Source: an uncultured Prevotella sp.
GTDB lineage: Bacteria; Bacteroidota; Bacteroidia; Bacteroidales; Bacteroidaceae
DNA length: 20,398 bases
Reading direction: 5' to 3'
Assembly: GCA_900548195.1 (NCBI GenBank)
Contig: URJQ01000047.1
Span: 1-20,398 of the forward strand
Below, piece by piece: positions 6,448 through 14,896 of this stretch. How positions within the stretch are numbered: position 1 is the stretch's first letter; the number at the start of each line of letters is the position of its first letter. The notes under the pieces are model-generated. The model was not told the DNA's origin. It did no database searches and saw only the letters and a program-made list of their open reading frames with translations. The translations under genes were made by a program, and so were the position numbers.

Positions 6448-7900
6448 ACACGTGGAAAAACAGAAAAAGCTTACAGCAAGGGAACGAATAGAAACGCTCC
6501 TCGACAGCAATACTTTCGTGGAACTCGACAAGCTTGTCGTACACAGATGCAATGACTTCGGAATGGAGAACAAGCGCATCGAGGGAGATGGTGTCATATC
6601 TGGCTACGGAAAGATAGATGGACGCATCGTCTTCGTATATGCATTCGACTTTGGCGTGCTCGGAGGATCGCTTTCCGCAGCCAACGCTCAGAAAATAGCA
6701 AAGGTGCAGGACCTTGCCATCAAGAACGGAGCGCCCATCATCGGGCTCAACGACTCCAGCGGCGCAAGGATACAGGAGGGCGTAGAATCGCTCAATGGCT
6801 TCGCACATATCTTCAAGCGCAACGTGATGGCGAGCGGAGTCATACCTCAGTTCAGCGCAATCATGGGACCTTGCGCCGGCGGTTCATGCTACTCTCCCGC
6901 CCTGACAGACTTCATCCTGATGGTGAAAGGACAGAGCCAGATGTTCGTCACCGGACCTGACGTAGTGAAAGCCGTGACAAACGAAGATATCGACAAGGAG
7001 ACTTTAGGAGGTGCAAGTACTCATAATTCAGCAAGTGGCGTAAGCCATTTCGTGTGCACAGACGATGAAGAGACTCTGATGACCATCCGTGAGCTCATAG
7101 GTTTCATCCCTTCAAACAACATGGAGGATCCTCCCGTCCACCCGATAACGGACGAAGTGACAAGAGTCTGCCATGAACTCGACAATGTGGTACCTACAGA
7201 TACAAACCAGCCTTACGACATCCACGACATCATAGAGCCTATCTGCGACCAGCAATATTTCTTTGAGATACAGTCTGAATTTGCAAAGAACATCGTAATC
7301 GGTTTCGGACGAATGGCAGGCAGAACAGTCGGTATCGTGGCAAACCAGCCGAATTATCTTGCTGGAGCACTGGACATTGACGCAAGTGACAAAGCAGCAC
7401 GCTTCATACGTTTCTGCGACTGCTTCAATATTCCTCTCGTCGCAATCGAGGATGTCCCGGGATTTATGCCTGGAGTCAATCAGGAGCATAATGGCATCAT
7501 TCGTCACGGAGCCAAGATCGTCTATGCCTTTGCAGAGGCTACAGTACCCAAGATAACTCTCATCACCAGAAAAGCTTACGGCGGTGCCTACATAGTAATG
7601 AACTCAAAATGCATCGGTGCGGACGTAAACCTCGCATATCCTACTGCAGAGATAGCCGTCATGGGTGCAGAAGGCGCTTGCAACATCCTCTACAGAAAGG
7701 CTTCCGAAGAAGAGCGAAAGGAGAAGATCGAGGAATACAAGGAGAAATTTGCCAATCCTCTTCCTGCTGCCCGACTCGGTTATATCGATGAGATCATCGC
7801 CCCATGCGATACTCGAATCCGATTGATTCAAGCTCTTGAAATGACAAGAAACAAAAACCAGAGCAACCCGCCAAAGAAGCATGGAAACATACCTCTTTAG
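6437..7900 (+). CDS. Acyl-CoA carboxylase carboxyltransferase (propionyl-CoA carboxylase beta/MmdA type)
   Basis: The 487-residue protein is a fused two-domain crotonase-fold carboxyltransferase that moves the carboxyl group from biotin to an acyl-CoA. Recognisable motifs are LTARERIETLLD (12-23), NDSSGARIQEG (105-115) and GPCAGGSCYSPALTD (144-158) in the first domain. The second domain has EDVPGFMPGVNQE (338-350), TRKAYGGAYIVMNSK (377-391) and the family C-terminal tail KKHGNIPL. The position that helps set acyl-CoA preference in Streptomyces PccB (Asp422) is Ile386 here. The N-terminus is some 20-25 residues shorter than usual MmdA/PccB proteins, but the start overlaps the biotin carrier gene and looks right. 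Substrate could be propionyl-CoA, acetyl-CoA or both; with no membrane subunit nearby, a carboxylase is more likely than a sodium-pumping decarboxylase. Confidence 0.94.
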   Translation: MNSKHVEKQKKLTARERIETLLDSNTFVELDKLVVHRCNDFGMENKRIEGDGVISGYGKIDGRIVFVYAFDFGVLGGSLSAANAQKIAKVQDLAIKNGAPIIGLNDSSGARIQEGVESLNGFAHIFKRNVMASGVIPQFSAIMGPCAGGSCYSPALTDFILMVKGQSQMFVTGPDVVKAVTNEDIDKETLGGASTHNSASGVSHFVCTDDEETLMTIRELIGFIPSNNMEDPPVHPITDEVTRVCHELDNVVPTDTNQPYDIHDIIEPICDQQYFFEIQSEFAKNIVIGFGRMAGRTVGIVANQPNYLAGALDIDASDKAARFIRFCDCFNIPLVAIEDVPGFMPGVNQEHNGIIRHGAKIVYAFAEATVPKITLITRKAYGGAYIVMNSKCIGADVNLAYPTAEIAVMGAEGACNILYRKASEEERKEKIEEYKEKFANPLPAARLGYIDEIIAPCDTRIRLIQALEMTRNKNQSNPPKKHGNIPL

Positions 7901-7963
7901 GAACTGAAAAATGAAAAAATCAAATATCTGTTTTACGACTTAAGATTATTAGCCAAAAAAACG

Positions 7964-7998
7964 AAAAAGCATCCCGACTGTGAAGTTAGGATGCTTTT
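7964..7998. terminator. Bidirectional rho-independent terminator between convergent blocks
   Basis: AAAAGCATCC (7965-7974) and GGATGCTTTT (7989-7998) form a perfect 10-bp stem with a 14-nt loop. On the plus strand it lies 64 nt after the carboxyltransferase stop and ends in TTTT. On the minus strand the stem is followed by a longer T-rich tail (TTTTTCGTTTTTTT), so it also serves transcripts coming from the GH26-like lipoprotein gene. Confidence 0.85.
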
Positions 7999-8165
7999 AC
8001 CATTTATCAGCCAAGAACATGTCATTGAGAGTCAAGTATATCGTAACGCCACAAAGCAAGGGCTTATAATAAAGGCAATGACATCAGATGCATGGAACAA
8101 TCTAAAGGCATTCTTGAAGAATGGCATCATCACTCGAAGCCCCATACTGCCTCATGAGATAATAC
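7999..8165. other. Gap between terminator and GH26-like gene; weak plus-strand ORF only
   Basis: An open frame on the plus strand runs 7991-8191 (66 codons, containing KAMTSDAWNNLKAFLKNG). It begins inside the terminator stem and overlaps the 3' end of the opposite gene by 26 bp. It has no recognised domain and no promoter of its own. I do not call it a gene; it may be a remnant of an older coding sequence. Confidence 0.25.
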
Positions 8166-9197
8166 TCACCTCAAAATATACATTCCATTAGCTTCTTTTA
8201 GGAAAATTGTCCTTGGGGAATTGGCAAATCTGGTGAAGTCAGAGGCGGCTGGATGACCTGGGAACGGTACAAAGAAATGGCCGGGCTGACGATTGTCATT
8301 CCTTCCGAAAAGGATGAAAGCGAACTTATGCTTGTCGAGTACCGGAAGAAGAACCTCAGTAAACCACGACTCATAAGGCACAGACTCGGCTCCTGTCGCA
8401 AAGATGGCGACGGGTTTGGAATATTCTTTACCCATCTTTTCGAGGCTGGACAGTGACTCATCCAACTGCTTTGAATACACGCCCATGGTATCTTTGTCAG
8501 TAGACTTTGTCAAATCAAACTGTTCGATGCCGAGCAAGTCGATGTTCTCCATCATTTCCTTGAGGTCAGAAGACTGCTTTCCTGACGCATCAGAGCGGGC
8601 GGAAAGCGGGGAAACAGTGTAAGCAACGAGAGCATTCACCACATCCTTATCCTCAAACCGTTCATGAAGGGTCTGCCAGAACTGTGCATTCAGCCCGTTG
8701 GAGCAAGGTCGGAGAATGACTGGAACACGCACTCCGTAAGGCTCTTCAAGCGTATTGAGGAAGTCGCAGAGCCGGTCTATCTGGTCAGCGGATGGTGCTT
8801 TCTTTACGTACCACGAAAGGAGACAGACGCCACCACAGTCGTATTGCGCAAGGACTGCACGGCGGATAGTATCGAAAGAGAAGCCATTGATATTGGTTTT
8901 ACTGCCCATCTCGATGCCTCCAATCTCGAAACCTACGACAGCTGGCGACTCGCTGCAGATGCTCTTGATGTCGGATCGGGCACTGTCTCCCTCCCACCCT
9001 ATGCCATAGAGCGTAGCATCCTGCTGACCGACGAGGAACCCTTTTGCGGCGATAGAGTCGAGATTGCACAGAAGAGCCTCAGTCCTCTTTGTCCTTCCGC
9101 TGTCAGCCAAGTCATCTTTTGCCTTGCCTTTGTTGCCACAGGAAGCCATTATGAAGGCTGAAAAAATCAGTAAGAGAGTAAATTTATCTATTTTCAT
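8166..9197 (-). CDS. GH26-fold lipoprotein lacking both catalytic glutamates (probable non-catalytic glycan-binding protein)
   Basis: The 343-residue protein has a lipoprotein signal with lipobox IMASC and acylated Cys20. Its body aligns by eye with the active GH26 of this window: GFLVGQQDATLYGIGW (53-68) against GYMYGHQDDTFYGITW, and SPAVVGFEIGGIEM (84-97) against YPAVMGFDLGGIEM. The C-termini also match. But the acid/base motif RPWHEN is RPCSNG here (163-168), so Glu becomes Asn167. The nucleophile motif AVTECG is AIFATG (264-269), so Glu becomes Ala267. The conserved SWH is SWY (128-130). About 40 residues of a loop are also absent. The frame is open and intact, so this is not a broken pseudogene. 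It is the last gene of the susC-led block, 67 nt after GH5. A role in mannan binding at the outer membrane is inferred; an unusual activity with other residues is possible. Confidence 0.85.
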   Translation of the reverse strand: MKIDKFTLLLIFSAFIMASCGNKGKAKDDLADSGRTKRTEALLCNLDSIAAKGFLVGQQDATLYGIGWEGDSARSDIKSICSESPAVVGFEIGGIEMGSKTNINGFSFDTIRRAVLAQYDCGGVCLLSWYVKKAPSADQIDRLCDFLNTLEEPYGVRVPVILRPCSNGLNAQFWQTLHERFEDKDVVNALVAYTVSPLSARSDASGKQSSDLKEMMENIDLLGIEQFDLTKSTDKDTMGVYSKQLDESLSSLEKMGKEYSKPVAIFATGAESVPYESWFTEVLLPVLDKHKFAFILFGRNDNRQPGHFFVPFPGHPAASDFTRFANSPRTIFLKEANGMYILR

Positions 9198-9209
9198 AAG
9201 AATACGAAA

Positions 9210-9251
9210 GAATCCCCATGATGATAAGAAACATACTTCTCATGGGGATTC
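9210..9251. other. Perfect 11-bp hairpin just upstream of the GH26-like gene
   Basis: GAATCCCCATG (9210-9220) and CATGGGGATTC (9241-9251) pair perfectly around a 20-nt loop in the gap between GH5 and the GH26-like gene. On the minus strand the stem ends 12 nt before the ATG at 9197 and is followed by TTTCGTATTC, a poor T-tract. It could attenuate transcription, stabilise the upstream mRNA end, or limit translation of the last gene. Confidence 0.7.
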
Positions 9252-9264
9252 ATAAATAAACATT

Positions 9265-10824
9265 TTATTCAACAATCACATTGATGACATTACCTTTCTT
9301 GTCTCTCTCGAAGGTAATCTTTGGAGCATTGTTCCAAACAGTGGCATAGGTGTAGGACGCATCATTGCTTGTAGCTGCATTTACCATCATCGGAATGAGG
9401 TTAGCACCGTCACGGACGAAGTCGCCATTGTTGTGGTCGAAGTAGCCATGAGACTCGGAAGAGCCAGTCTTCTCATCGACAGAAGGCACAAGATTCATGT
9501 TGTCCCAAAGCATTACAGGGATGCCAAACTTGTTTGCTGTGCGGCAATAGAACTCTAAATAATACTTGCGCACCACATTCTGCCAAGGCAGCAGATGCTC
9601 AGAGCATCCGAACTCACCGATATAGACAGGGATATTGTTGTCTATGAACTTTGAACGAAGCTTATACATGGTCTCTATAAGAGCCTGCTCGGAAGTGGCA
9701 TTGCCTGTAAGAGTATGACCCCAGATGCTGTCACTGGAGAGACAGAAATTGTATGGATCATAGCAGTGGACGCCTACCATCACCTTATTAGCCTCATCTT
9801 CAGGAAGCTTGAGCGCATCAATACCATCGATGCTTGCAGCATAAGTGGAGACTCCCACCCAGTGCTTTACAGCACCTTCATTGGCACGGATAGCATTGAG
9901 AGCCACCTGGTTCCATTCATTCATCAGATCAAGCTGGTCATCAGTGGCTTTGGAAGCCGACCATTGGTCATTGTCGTGCACCTCATTGAATGTCTCGAAG
10001 ATGAGTTTTTCACTGCGATTGCCCAGTTTCTGTGCCACCTGTGACCATACGGCAGTGATGAGTTTCTCGTTTTCCTCATTGACAGCAGCATTCTTTTGTG
10101 CAGCGCCAAGGGTGGTCTCAAAGGAATCATGATGGGTATTGACAATGACATTAAGTCCTGCACTGATAGCCCAATCCACATTCTGGGCAACCTCATCGAG
10201 ATAAGCTGCGTCGATTACGCCGTCAGTCATGTGAGAAGTCCATGTGACAGGCATACGGACTGTCTTCACTCCGGCAGAGGAAAGACTGGTATAAAGAGAC
10301 TGTGTAGGAGTAGCCTTGTCCCAATATCCCCACTCCATACTGCTGGTATCGAAGTGATTGCCGAGGTTCCAGCCGAAGCCGAGCTGCTCAGTCATCTGAG
10401 TTGCCGTGTTGCTTGGAAGGGCAGGCAGATTCCATGTGAGGTCAATGTCTTTGTCATAGGACTGGTTATCAGCAGTCTTCACGAGTCCGGCAGGGACATG
10501 AAGAGTGTGAGTGTCAGCGAAATCAGCATCGACTGTGATGGTAAGTACATCGCTTGCACCGAGCACAAGTGCCTTCTTGACAGGCTTGCCGTCGAACGTA
10601 ATCTGTGAAGTATTGTCGGTGACGAAGTTTATCTTCTCATTGAATTTCAACTCAATGGTTCTCTCGCCGAGCAGTATTGGAGCCTGAGCGGAAGGAGCCC
10701 CCTCAACAAACTCCGGAGCATCCATTGGCTTCACATCGTATTGAGCATCTGTATCTGCACATGCAGCGAGTCCAAGAAGGACTGCCGCTGCGCCGAATGC
10801 AGAAAGGAATTTATACGTTTTCAT
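9265..10824 (-). CDS. GH5 endo-beta-glycanase lipoprotein (GH5_4-like) with N-terminal Ig-like domain
   Basis: The 519-residue protein has a lipoprotein signal with lipobox LAAC and acylated Cys22. Residues about 45-132 form an Ig-like beta domain resembling SbsA/Big_5 (ERTIELKFNEKI, then a Thr/Val-rich strand pattern). The catalytic GH5 barrel begins at LGFGWNLGNHFDT (148-160) and includes VNTHHD (228-233), the acid/base motif ETFNEVHD with Glu281 and the nucleophile motif YIGEFGCS with Glu404. Both catalytic glutamates are intact. The sequence pattern is most like subfamily GH5_4 by recall, a group with endoglucanase, xyloglucanase, xylanase and some mannanase members, so substrate is not settled. 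In a mannan locus an outer-surface enzyme that cuts glucomannan into imported fragments fits best. It lies 68 nt after the second glycan-binding lipoprotein gene. Confidence 0.88.
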   Translation of the reverse strand: MKTYKFLSAFGAAAVLLGLAACADTDAQYDVKPMDAPEFVEGAPSAQAPILLGERTIELKFNEKINFVTDNTSQITFDGKPVKKALVLGASDVLTITVDADFADTHTLHVPAGLVKTADNQSYDKDIDLTWNLPALPSNTATQMTEQLGFGWNLGNHFDTSSMEWGYWDKATPTQSLYTSLSSAGVKTVRMPVTWTSHMTDGVIDAAYLDEVAQNVDWAISAGLNVIVNTHHDSFETTLGAAQKNAAVNEENEKLITAVWSQVAQKLGNRSEKLIFETFNEVHDNDQWSASKATDDQLDLMNEWNQVALNAIRANEGAVKHWVGVSTYAASIDGIDALKLPEDEANKVMVGVHCYDPYNFCLSSDSIWGHTLTGNATSEQALIETMYKLRSKFIDNNIPVYIGEFGCSEHLLPWQNVVRKYYLEFYCRTANKFGIPVMLWDNMNLVPSVDEKTGSSESHGYFDHNNGDFVRDGANLIPMMVNAATSNDASYTYATVWNNAPKITFERDKKGNVINVIVE

Positions 10825-10892
10825 AATTGTATCAGAATTTGAATTGTTGAATTTATGTTTGAATTAATGTAAGCGGGATTACCATCAGATTG

Positions 10893-13373
10893 TTATTCGA
10901 TGGTAATCTTAGTGATCTTACAGTTGTCACCGTTAGCAAGGAATGTACCGCCCCAATACTGTTGCTTGTATGCAGCGTCGAGCATATCCTTGGTAAGAGT
11001 GATGCCTATCTTGCCACCATTGCCTGCAAGGTCATATTCCTTGAACTTACCGCCTTCTGTGTCGCTGTTGCCTACGTTGCAGAAACTGCCGTAAGTTGGT
11101 CCCCAGTGACCTTCAACAATCTGAAGTTTCCAGTCAGCATCAGTTGGAGTCACATAGAAATAGATAGTCTGACCTACCTTAGCTTCTGCAGCTGCAAGCT
11201 CAGCACCTGCATCGGAAAGGAACATTGGCTGGTTGCCCCAATCGTCGGCAATGGCTTCACCCTGCCAGAGAGTGGTCTCAAGAACCTCATAGTGGGTAGT
11301 GGTAATCTTGTCAACTACCACCTTGTCGCCATTGAAGAGGAAGATACCGCCCCACCACTGCTGAGTGAATGCAGCCTTGAGCATTTCTTCAGTCACGGTG
11401 ATAGTGATGTAACCCTTGTTTGCATCAAGGTCATACTCAGTGAACTTGCCGCCTTCGGTGTTGGAATTACCTACATTGCAGAAACTTGCATAGGTAGGTC
11501 CCCAGTGACCTTCTACTATCTGGAGTTTCCATTCCTTATCCATTGGAGTAATATGGAAACTGATTACGTCACCTGCCACGATGCCTGCATCCTTGAATTC
11601 CTTACCTCCATCAGTGAGAACTGAAGGCTGGTTGCCCCAGTTGTCTGCCACTGCCTGACCCTGCCAGAGGACTGTTGTCACCTCGGTGTTAGGGATGAAG
11701 TCAATCTTATATGAGATTTCACCATTGCTGGAAACCAAGCGAACAGTAGAACCCTTCTTTGCCTTCTCAGGAATACCGATGATGAGCTTGTCATTGCTCG
11801 TGATATACTGGCAAGCGATGCCATTGATCTCCACGCTGGTAATCTTGTCGATATTCTTCACATTGAGAACCATTGTCTCGCCAGCCTTGAGCTCTGCGTC
11901 GTCGCCAGGAAGCTCGGTAGCATAGCAGAACACAGCCTCTTCGATGGTGATGTCAGCAACTTTCACCTCAGCACCATTCTTGAGCTGGAGAGTTACAGCG
12001 CCTGACTTGGCGTCCATAGGAACGGTAAGATTGAGCAAAGTGCCGTCAGACTGTACCTCTACTTCGGCAGGAGTCTCGCTTTCATTGAACTTGACGGTCT
12101 TCACGAGGTCGAGATTCTGACCTGTAATGGAGAGCGCACCACCTGCAGAAACAGGATTTGCAGAGTATGCTGTCACAGTAGGCTTCACGAGTTTGTAAGC
12201 CACAGTCACCTTCTTGCCATTTGCCATGATGAGAGTGATGTCGCCTTCCTGAGCGAGTTCTGGCACTACCACCTTGATTTCAGAAGCAGAAGGGGTAACC
12301 ACTATACTTCCAGCCACATTAGGGAATGATACGAGAGCTACGACGTCAAGGTCTTTACCGGTAATTACCAATTCTGCACCATTCTTTACAGGGGTGCCAT
12401 TGTTGGCTTTCAGCTCTGTAGGAGCAACGGTTTCAAGCTTACATACCGGAACTTCAACGCCTGACTTACAGATAAAGTTTATGTCACCGTCAGGAGCTGT
12501 AGCAGGAAGAACGAATGAGAGGGATTTTCCATCCTTTGAGATTTCCATCTCAGAGAATTCCAACTGTCCGAGTTCTGAGTCGGCATCACCAGTCTTGATG
12601 GAAGAAACGAGAGAGAGGAAGTCGCCAGTAACGGTAATCTTCTCACCAGCCTTAGCAACTACTGTGCCCTGAAGCGCAGCCTCACCACGAGGAGAAGCAA
12701 TCTTTGAGATTGTAGGAGTGCCGACTTCAAGGATCTCACCTGTCTCCATGATATTGAATGTCACATCATCATCCGGGTCGATAAGAGTAACATCTACGTC
12801 ATTGAGGGCAATTCTGCCGGTGCGTGCATTCTCTGGAACCACCACCTTTATCTCATAACGTGAATGAGCAGTGAATTCTTTCTCGGACACATTTACGCCA
12901 TCTTCGAAGGTGACAGAGTGGATAAGGTTGAGGTAATCACCCTTGATAGTCACCTCTTCACCCGGCATTGCTGCCTCCGGAGCGAAGCCTTCGATGACGA
13001 TAGGCTCTGTAAACTCGATGCTGTTATCGGTCTCTATGGTCTGGTCGGTCTTGGAAACAAGGACCAACTTGCCTGGTATCGGACCGTCCTTAGGCACAGT
13101 GATGCGGATTTCACTTGGGATTCCGGACTTTACCACCTCAATGTTAGTAATCGGATCTACGCCAGGTACCTTGATCTGGGCTATCTGGTCAAGATTTGAA
13201 CCGACAAAGCGAAGGACACCACCACGCATCAATGGGTTTGCTCCCCAAGCGTTAAGAGTGACTCCACCTTTATACTGATTGGTATCAAGGTCGTCCTCGC
13301 TGCACGCTGCCACAGTAAAACCAGTAAGGGTTACTGCAAGGAGCGCTATTATGTTATAGAAATACTTTTTCAT
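10893..13373 (-). CDS. Surface glycan-binding lipoprotein with six IPT/TIG-like repeats and duplicated Trp-rich C-terminal module
   Basis: The 826-residue protein has a lipobox VAAC with acylated Cys24, as expected for export to the cell surface. Residues 37-558 hold six IPT/TIG-like beta repeats at about 37-120, 124-208, 219-315, 318-396, 398-477 and 480-558. Each carries a pattern such as AGGALSITGQNLD. Residues 569-701 and 702-826 are two copies of one module, roughly 60% identical by eye. Each starts LWQGxAxADxWGNQP, contains WKLQIVEGHWGPTY and SFCNVGNS, and ends with a QQxWGG motif. The high Trp content and lack of catalytic signatures suggest carbohydrate binding. The gene lies between SusD/first binding lipoprotein and GH5, the usual place for such proteins. 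I do not recognise the C-terminal module as a named family; it may belong to an existing one. Confidence 0.85.
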   Translation of the reverse strand: MKKYFYNIIALLAVTLTGFTVAACSEDDLDTNQYKGGVTLNAWGANPLMRGGVLRFVGSNLDQIAQIKVPGVDPITNIEVVKSGIPSEIRITVPKDGPIPGKLVLVSKTDQTIETDNSIEFTEPIVIEGFAPEAAMPGEEVTIKGDYLNLIHSVTFEDGVNVSEKEFTAHSRYEIKVVVPENARTGRIALNDVDVTLIDPDDDVTFNIMETGEILEVGTPTISKIASPRGEAALQGTVVAKAGEKITVTGDFLSLVSSIKTGDADSELGQLEFSEMEISKDGKSLSFVLPATAPDGDINFICKSGVEVPVCKLETVAPTELKANNGTPVKNGAELVITGKDLDVVALVSFPNVAGSIVVTPSASEIKVVVPELAQEGDITLIMANGKKVTVAYKLVKPTVTAYSANPVSAGGALSITGQNLDLVKTVKFNESETPAEVEVQSDGTLLNLTVPMDAKSGAVTLQLKNGAEVKVADITIEEAVFCYATELPGDDAELKAGETMVLNVKNIDKITSVEINGIACQYITSNDKLIIGIPEKAKKGSTVRLVSSNGEISYKIDFIPNTEVTTVLWQGQAVADNWGNQPSVLTDGGKEFKDAGIVAGDVISFHITPMDKEWKLQIVEGHWGPTYASFCNVGNSNTEGGKFTEYDLDANKGYITITVTEEMLKAAFTQQWWGGIFLFNGDKVVVDKITTTHYEVLETTLWQGEAIADDWGNQPMFLSDAGAELAAAEAKVGQTIYFYVTPTDADWKLQIVEGHWGPTYGSFCNVGNSDTEGGKFKEYDLAGNGGKIGITLTKDMLDAAYKQQYWGGTFLANGDNCKITKITIE
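10896..11669 (-). repeat. Intragenic tandem duplication encoding the Trp-rich module
   Basis: The two module copies are encoded at 11271-11669 (133 codons) and 10896-11270 (125 codons), a period of 399 bp. Their central parts are nearly identical in protein sequence while the flanks have diverged. This points to an old duplication under selection for the central ligand-facing segment. Confidence 0.85.
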
Positions 13374-13411
13374 AATTGGTTATCTGCTTAATGAGATTAC
13401 TTACTGAGTGA

Positions 13412-14854
13412 TTACTTACTTGGTACTACGCGAATATTATCAACACAGATTACTGGAGTACAATCCTCACCGTTTACGCCACCGCCTACAACGAAGATGG
13501 TCAAACTTGCGAATGACTCTGGCTTGAGATTGAATGGAAGTGCAGAACCATCAAATGAGTAAACGAAAGATGTGGTGATAGGAATACTTACCGTAATCCA
13601 CTTACCGCCGGTATCAAATGAACCTGTATCCTTCCAAGGACGATAGAGAGCACGTGACAGAGGTTTCTTATCCTTGAAGTAATCATCCTTTTCCCAATCT
13701 CCACCATCAAGACCTGGACAACGGAAGAAGATATTGTTTGCGACCTTCAAGCCACCATTTCCACTGAGAGTAACATAGTCTTTTCCAGCGAAGATAATCT
13801 GCATTGCGCCAGCCTTCCATGGACTGTCCTTAGGAACCATCATCTCAAACTTGAGTGTAAGGTTCTCAGGCTTTGAGAAATCCACAAGGTTTGTGAGTGC
13901 TATACCTGAACCTGATGTGAAGTTCTGAGGGTCATCCCATGAACCGCACCAATGCTCGAATGTGAAGTTAGAATCGTCCCATTTGCCATCAGCAGACATT
14001 TCAGCGCCATCGCCACCAAGCTGGATATAGTAACCATCAAGAGACTTGTCATCATTGAAGCAACGAGTGCCGTGCCATCCGTGGTTAACCTTGTTGTCAG
14101 AGATTTCAACTGGAACACCACCACCGTCGAAGTCGAAGAGAAGACCGCGTGACTCCTGGTAATGGAAACCGGAAACGCCGGTACCATACATGGAAGTTGC
14201 GGTGATTGCACCTTCCCTTGCGTTCTCAGGAATGATAACTGTAGCGTAAGTATAGTCAGGAGAAACATTCTTGATAGTGGCAGGAATGTTGTTTCCAGAC
14301 TCGTCCTTGAAGAAAATCTGCAATGGTTTCTCAGCATTATCCACAAGATATTGACCGATAACCTTTGTCTCTGTGCCCGGCTTATCGTATTCACAACCCA
14401 TCGTAGTAATCTGTGGAGCAGGGATGACAACGTGGAAAGGAACCTCCACTACCTCCTTCTTGTTATTGTAAAGGTAGATCTTGTCCGTTACGGTTTCCGG
14501 TACATTCTTCGGTACTGAAACGATAAGGGTATTGTCAGTGATGTAAGATGTGTTGAGCACACACTGGCGGTCATTGAACCATATATCGACAACGCTCCTC
14601 AGATTTTCACCTACAAGGCAGAGCACAGTCTGAGGAGAAGCCTCCTCCACCAGTTCTCCCTTGGTATAATGAGTACCTTCGGCATCATTGTTGCCCTTGA
14701 TTTCAGTTGAGAGAGCACGGATATAGTTCACCTTTGGTGTACCATCCTGTACCTCATATTCATTTGGCTGGTCTTTGCATGATGTCAATGACATTGCAAA
14801 AAGAGCGCAGAATACGAGCAACATGCTCTTGGTATATGTCTTAAAGCTAATCAT
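13412..14854 (-). CDS. SGBP-B-like surface glycan-binding lipoprotein (IPT/TIG plus C-terminal glycan-binding domain)
   Basis: The 480-residue protein starts with a lipoprotein signal with lipobox SLTSC and acylated Cys26. Two IPT/TIG-like domains follow at about 70-140 and 148-235. The rest is a beta-rich, Trp- and Gly-rich domain (LLFDFDGG near 240, FTFEHWCGSWDD, CVDNIRVVPSK at the C-terminus). It resembles the terminal glycan-binding domain of SGBP-B proteins encoded after susD in glycan loci. It lies 42 nt after SusD and 38 nt before the larger binding lipoprotein. Its expected role is to hold glucomannan chains at the cell surface next to the SusC/D importer. The domain family is recognised by pattern and position; the ligand is inferred from the neighbouring GH26 and GH130 enzymes. 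Confidence 0.85.
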   Translation of the reverse strand: MISFKTYTKSMLLVFCALFAMSLTSCKDQPNEYEVQDGTPKVNYIRALSTEIKGNNDAEGTHYTKGELVEEASPQTVLCLVGENLRSVVDIWFNDRQCVLNTSYITDNTLIVSVPKNVPETVTDKIYLYNNKKEVVEVPFHVVIPAPQITTMGCEYDKPGTETKVIGQYLVDNAEKPLQIFFKDESGNNIPATIKNVSPDYTYATVIIPENAREGAITATSMYGTGVSGFHYQESRGLLFDFDGGGVPVEISDNKVNHGWHGTRCFNDDKSLDGYYIQLGGDGAEMSADGKWDDSNFTFEHWCGSWDDPQNFTSGSGIALTNLVDFSKPENLTLKFEMMVPKDSPWKAGAMQIIFAGKDYVTLSGNGGLKVANNIFFRCPGLDGGDWEKDDYFKDKKPLSRALYRPWKDTGSFDTGGKWITVSIPITTSFVYSFDGSALPFNLKPESFASLTIFVVGGGVNGEDCTPVICVDNIRVVPSK

Positions 14855-14896
14855 ATTCTATTAACTTTTTGTTGGTTTTGAGTTGGTAATTATTGA

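Noticed and set aside
7991..8191. Small plus-strand ORF of 66 codons
   Set aside because: It starts within the terminator stem, overlaps the opposite GH26-like gene, and has no recognised domain or promoter.
8166..9197. GH26-like gene considered as a decaying pseudogene
   Set aside because: The frame is full length with an intact lipoprotein signal and no stop or frameshift, and changes are concentrated at catalytic positions, which fits a changed role better than decay.
13395..13420. Direct repeat GATTACTTACT at the end of the 480-residue binding lipoprotein gene
   Set aside because: This is a 15-bp duplication of the gene tail including the stop codon; too short and local to support a function.
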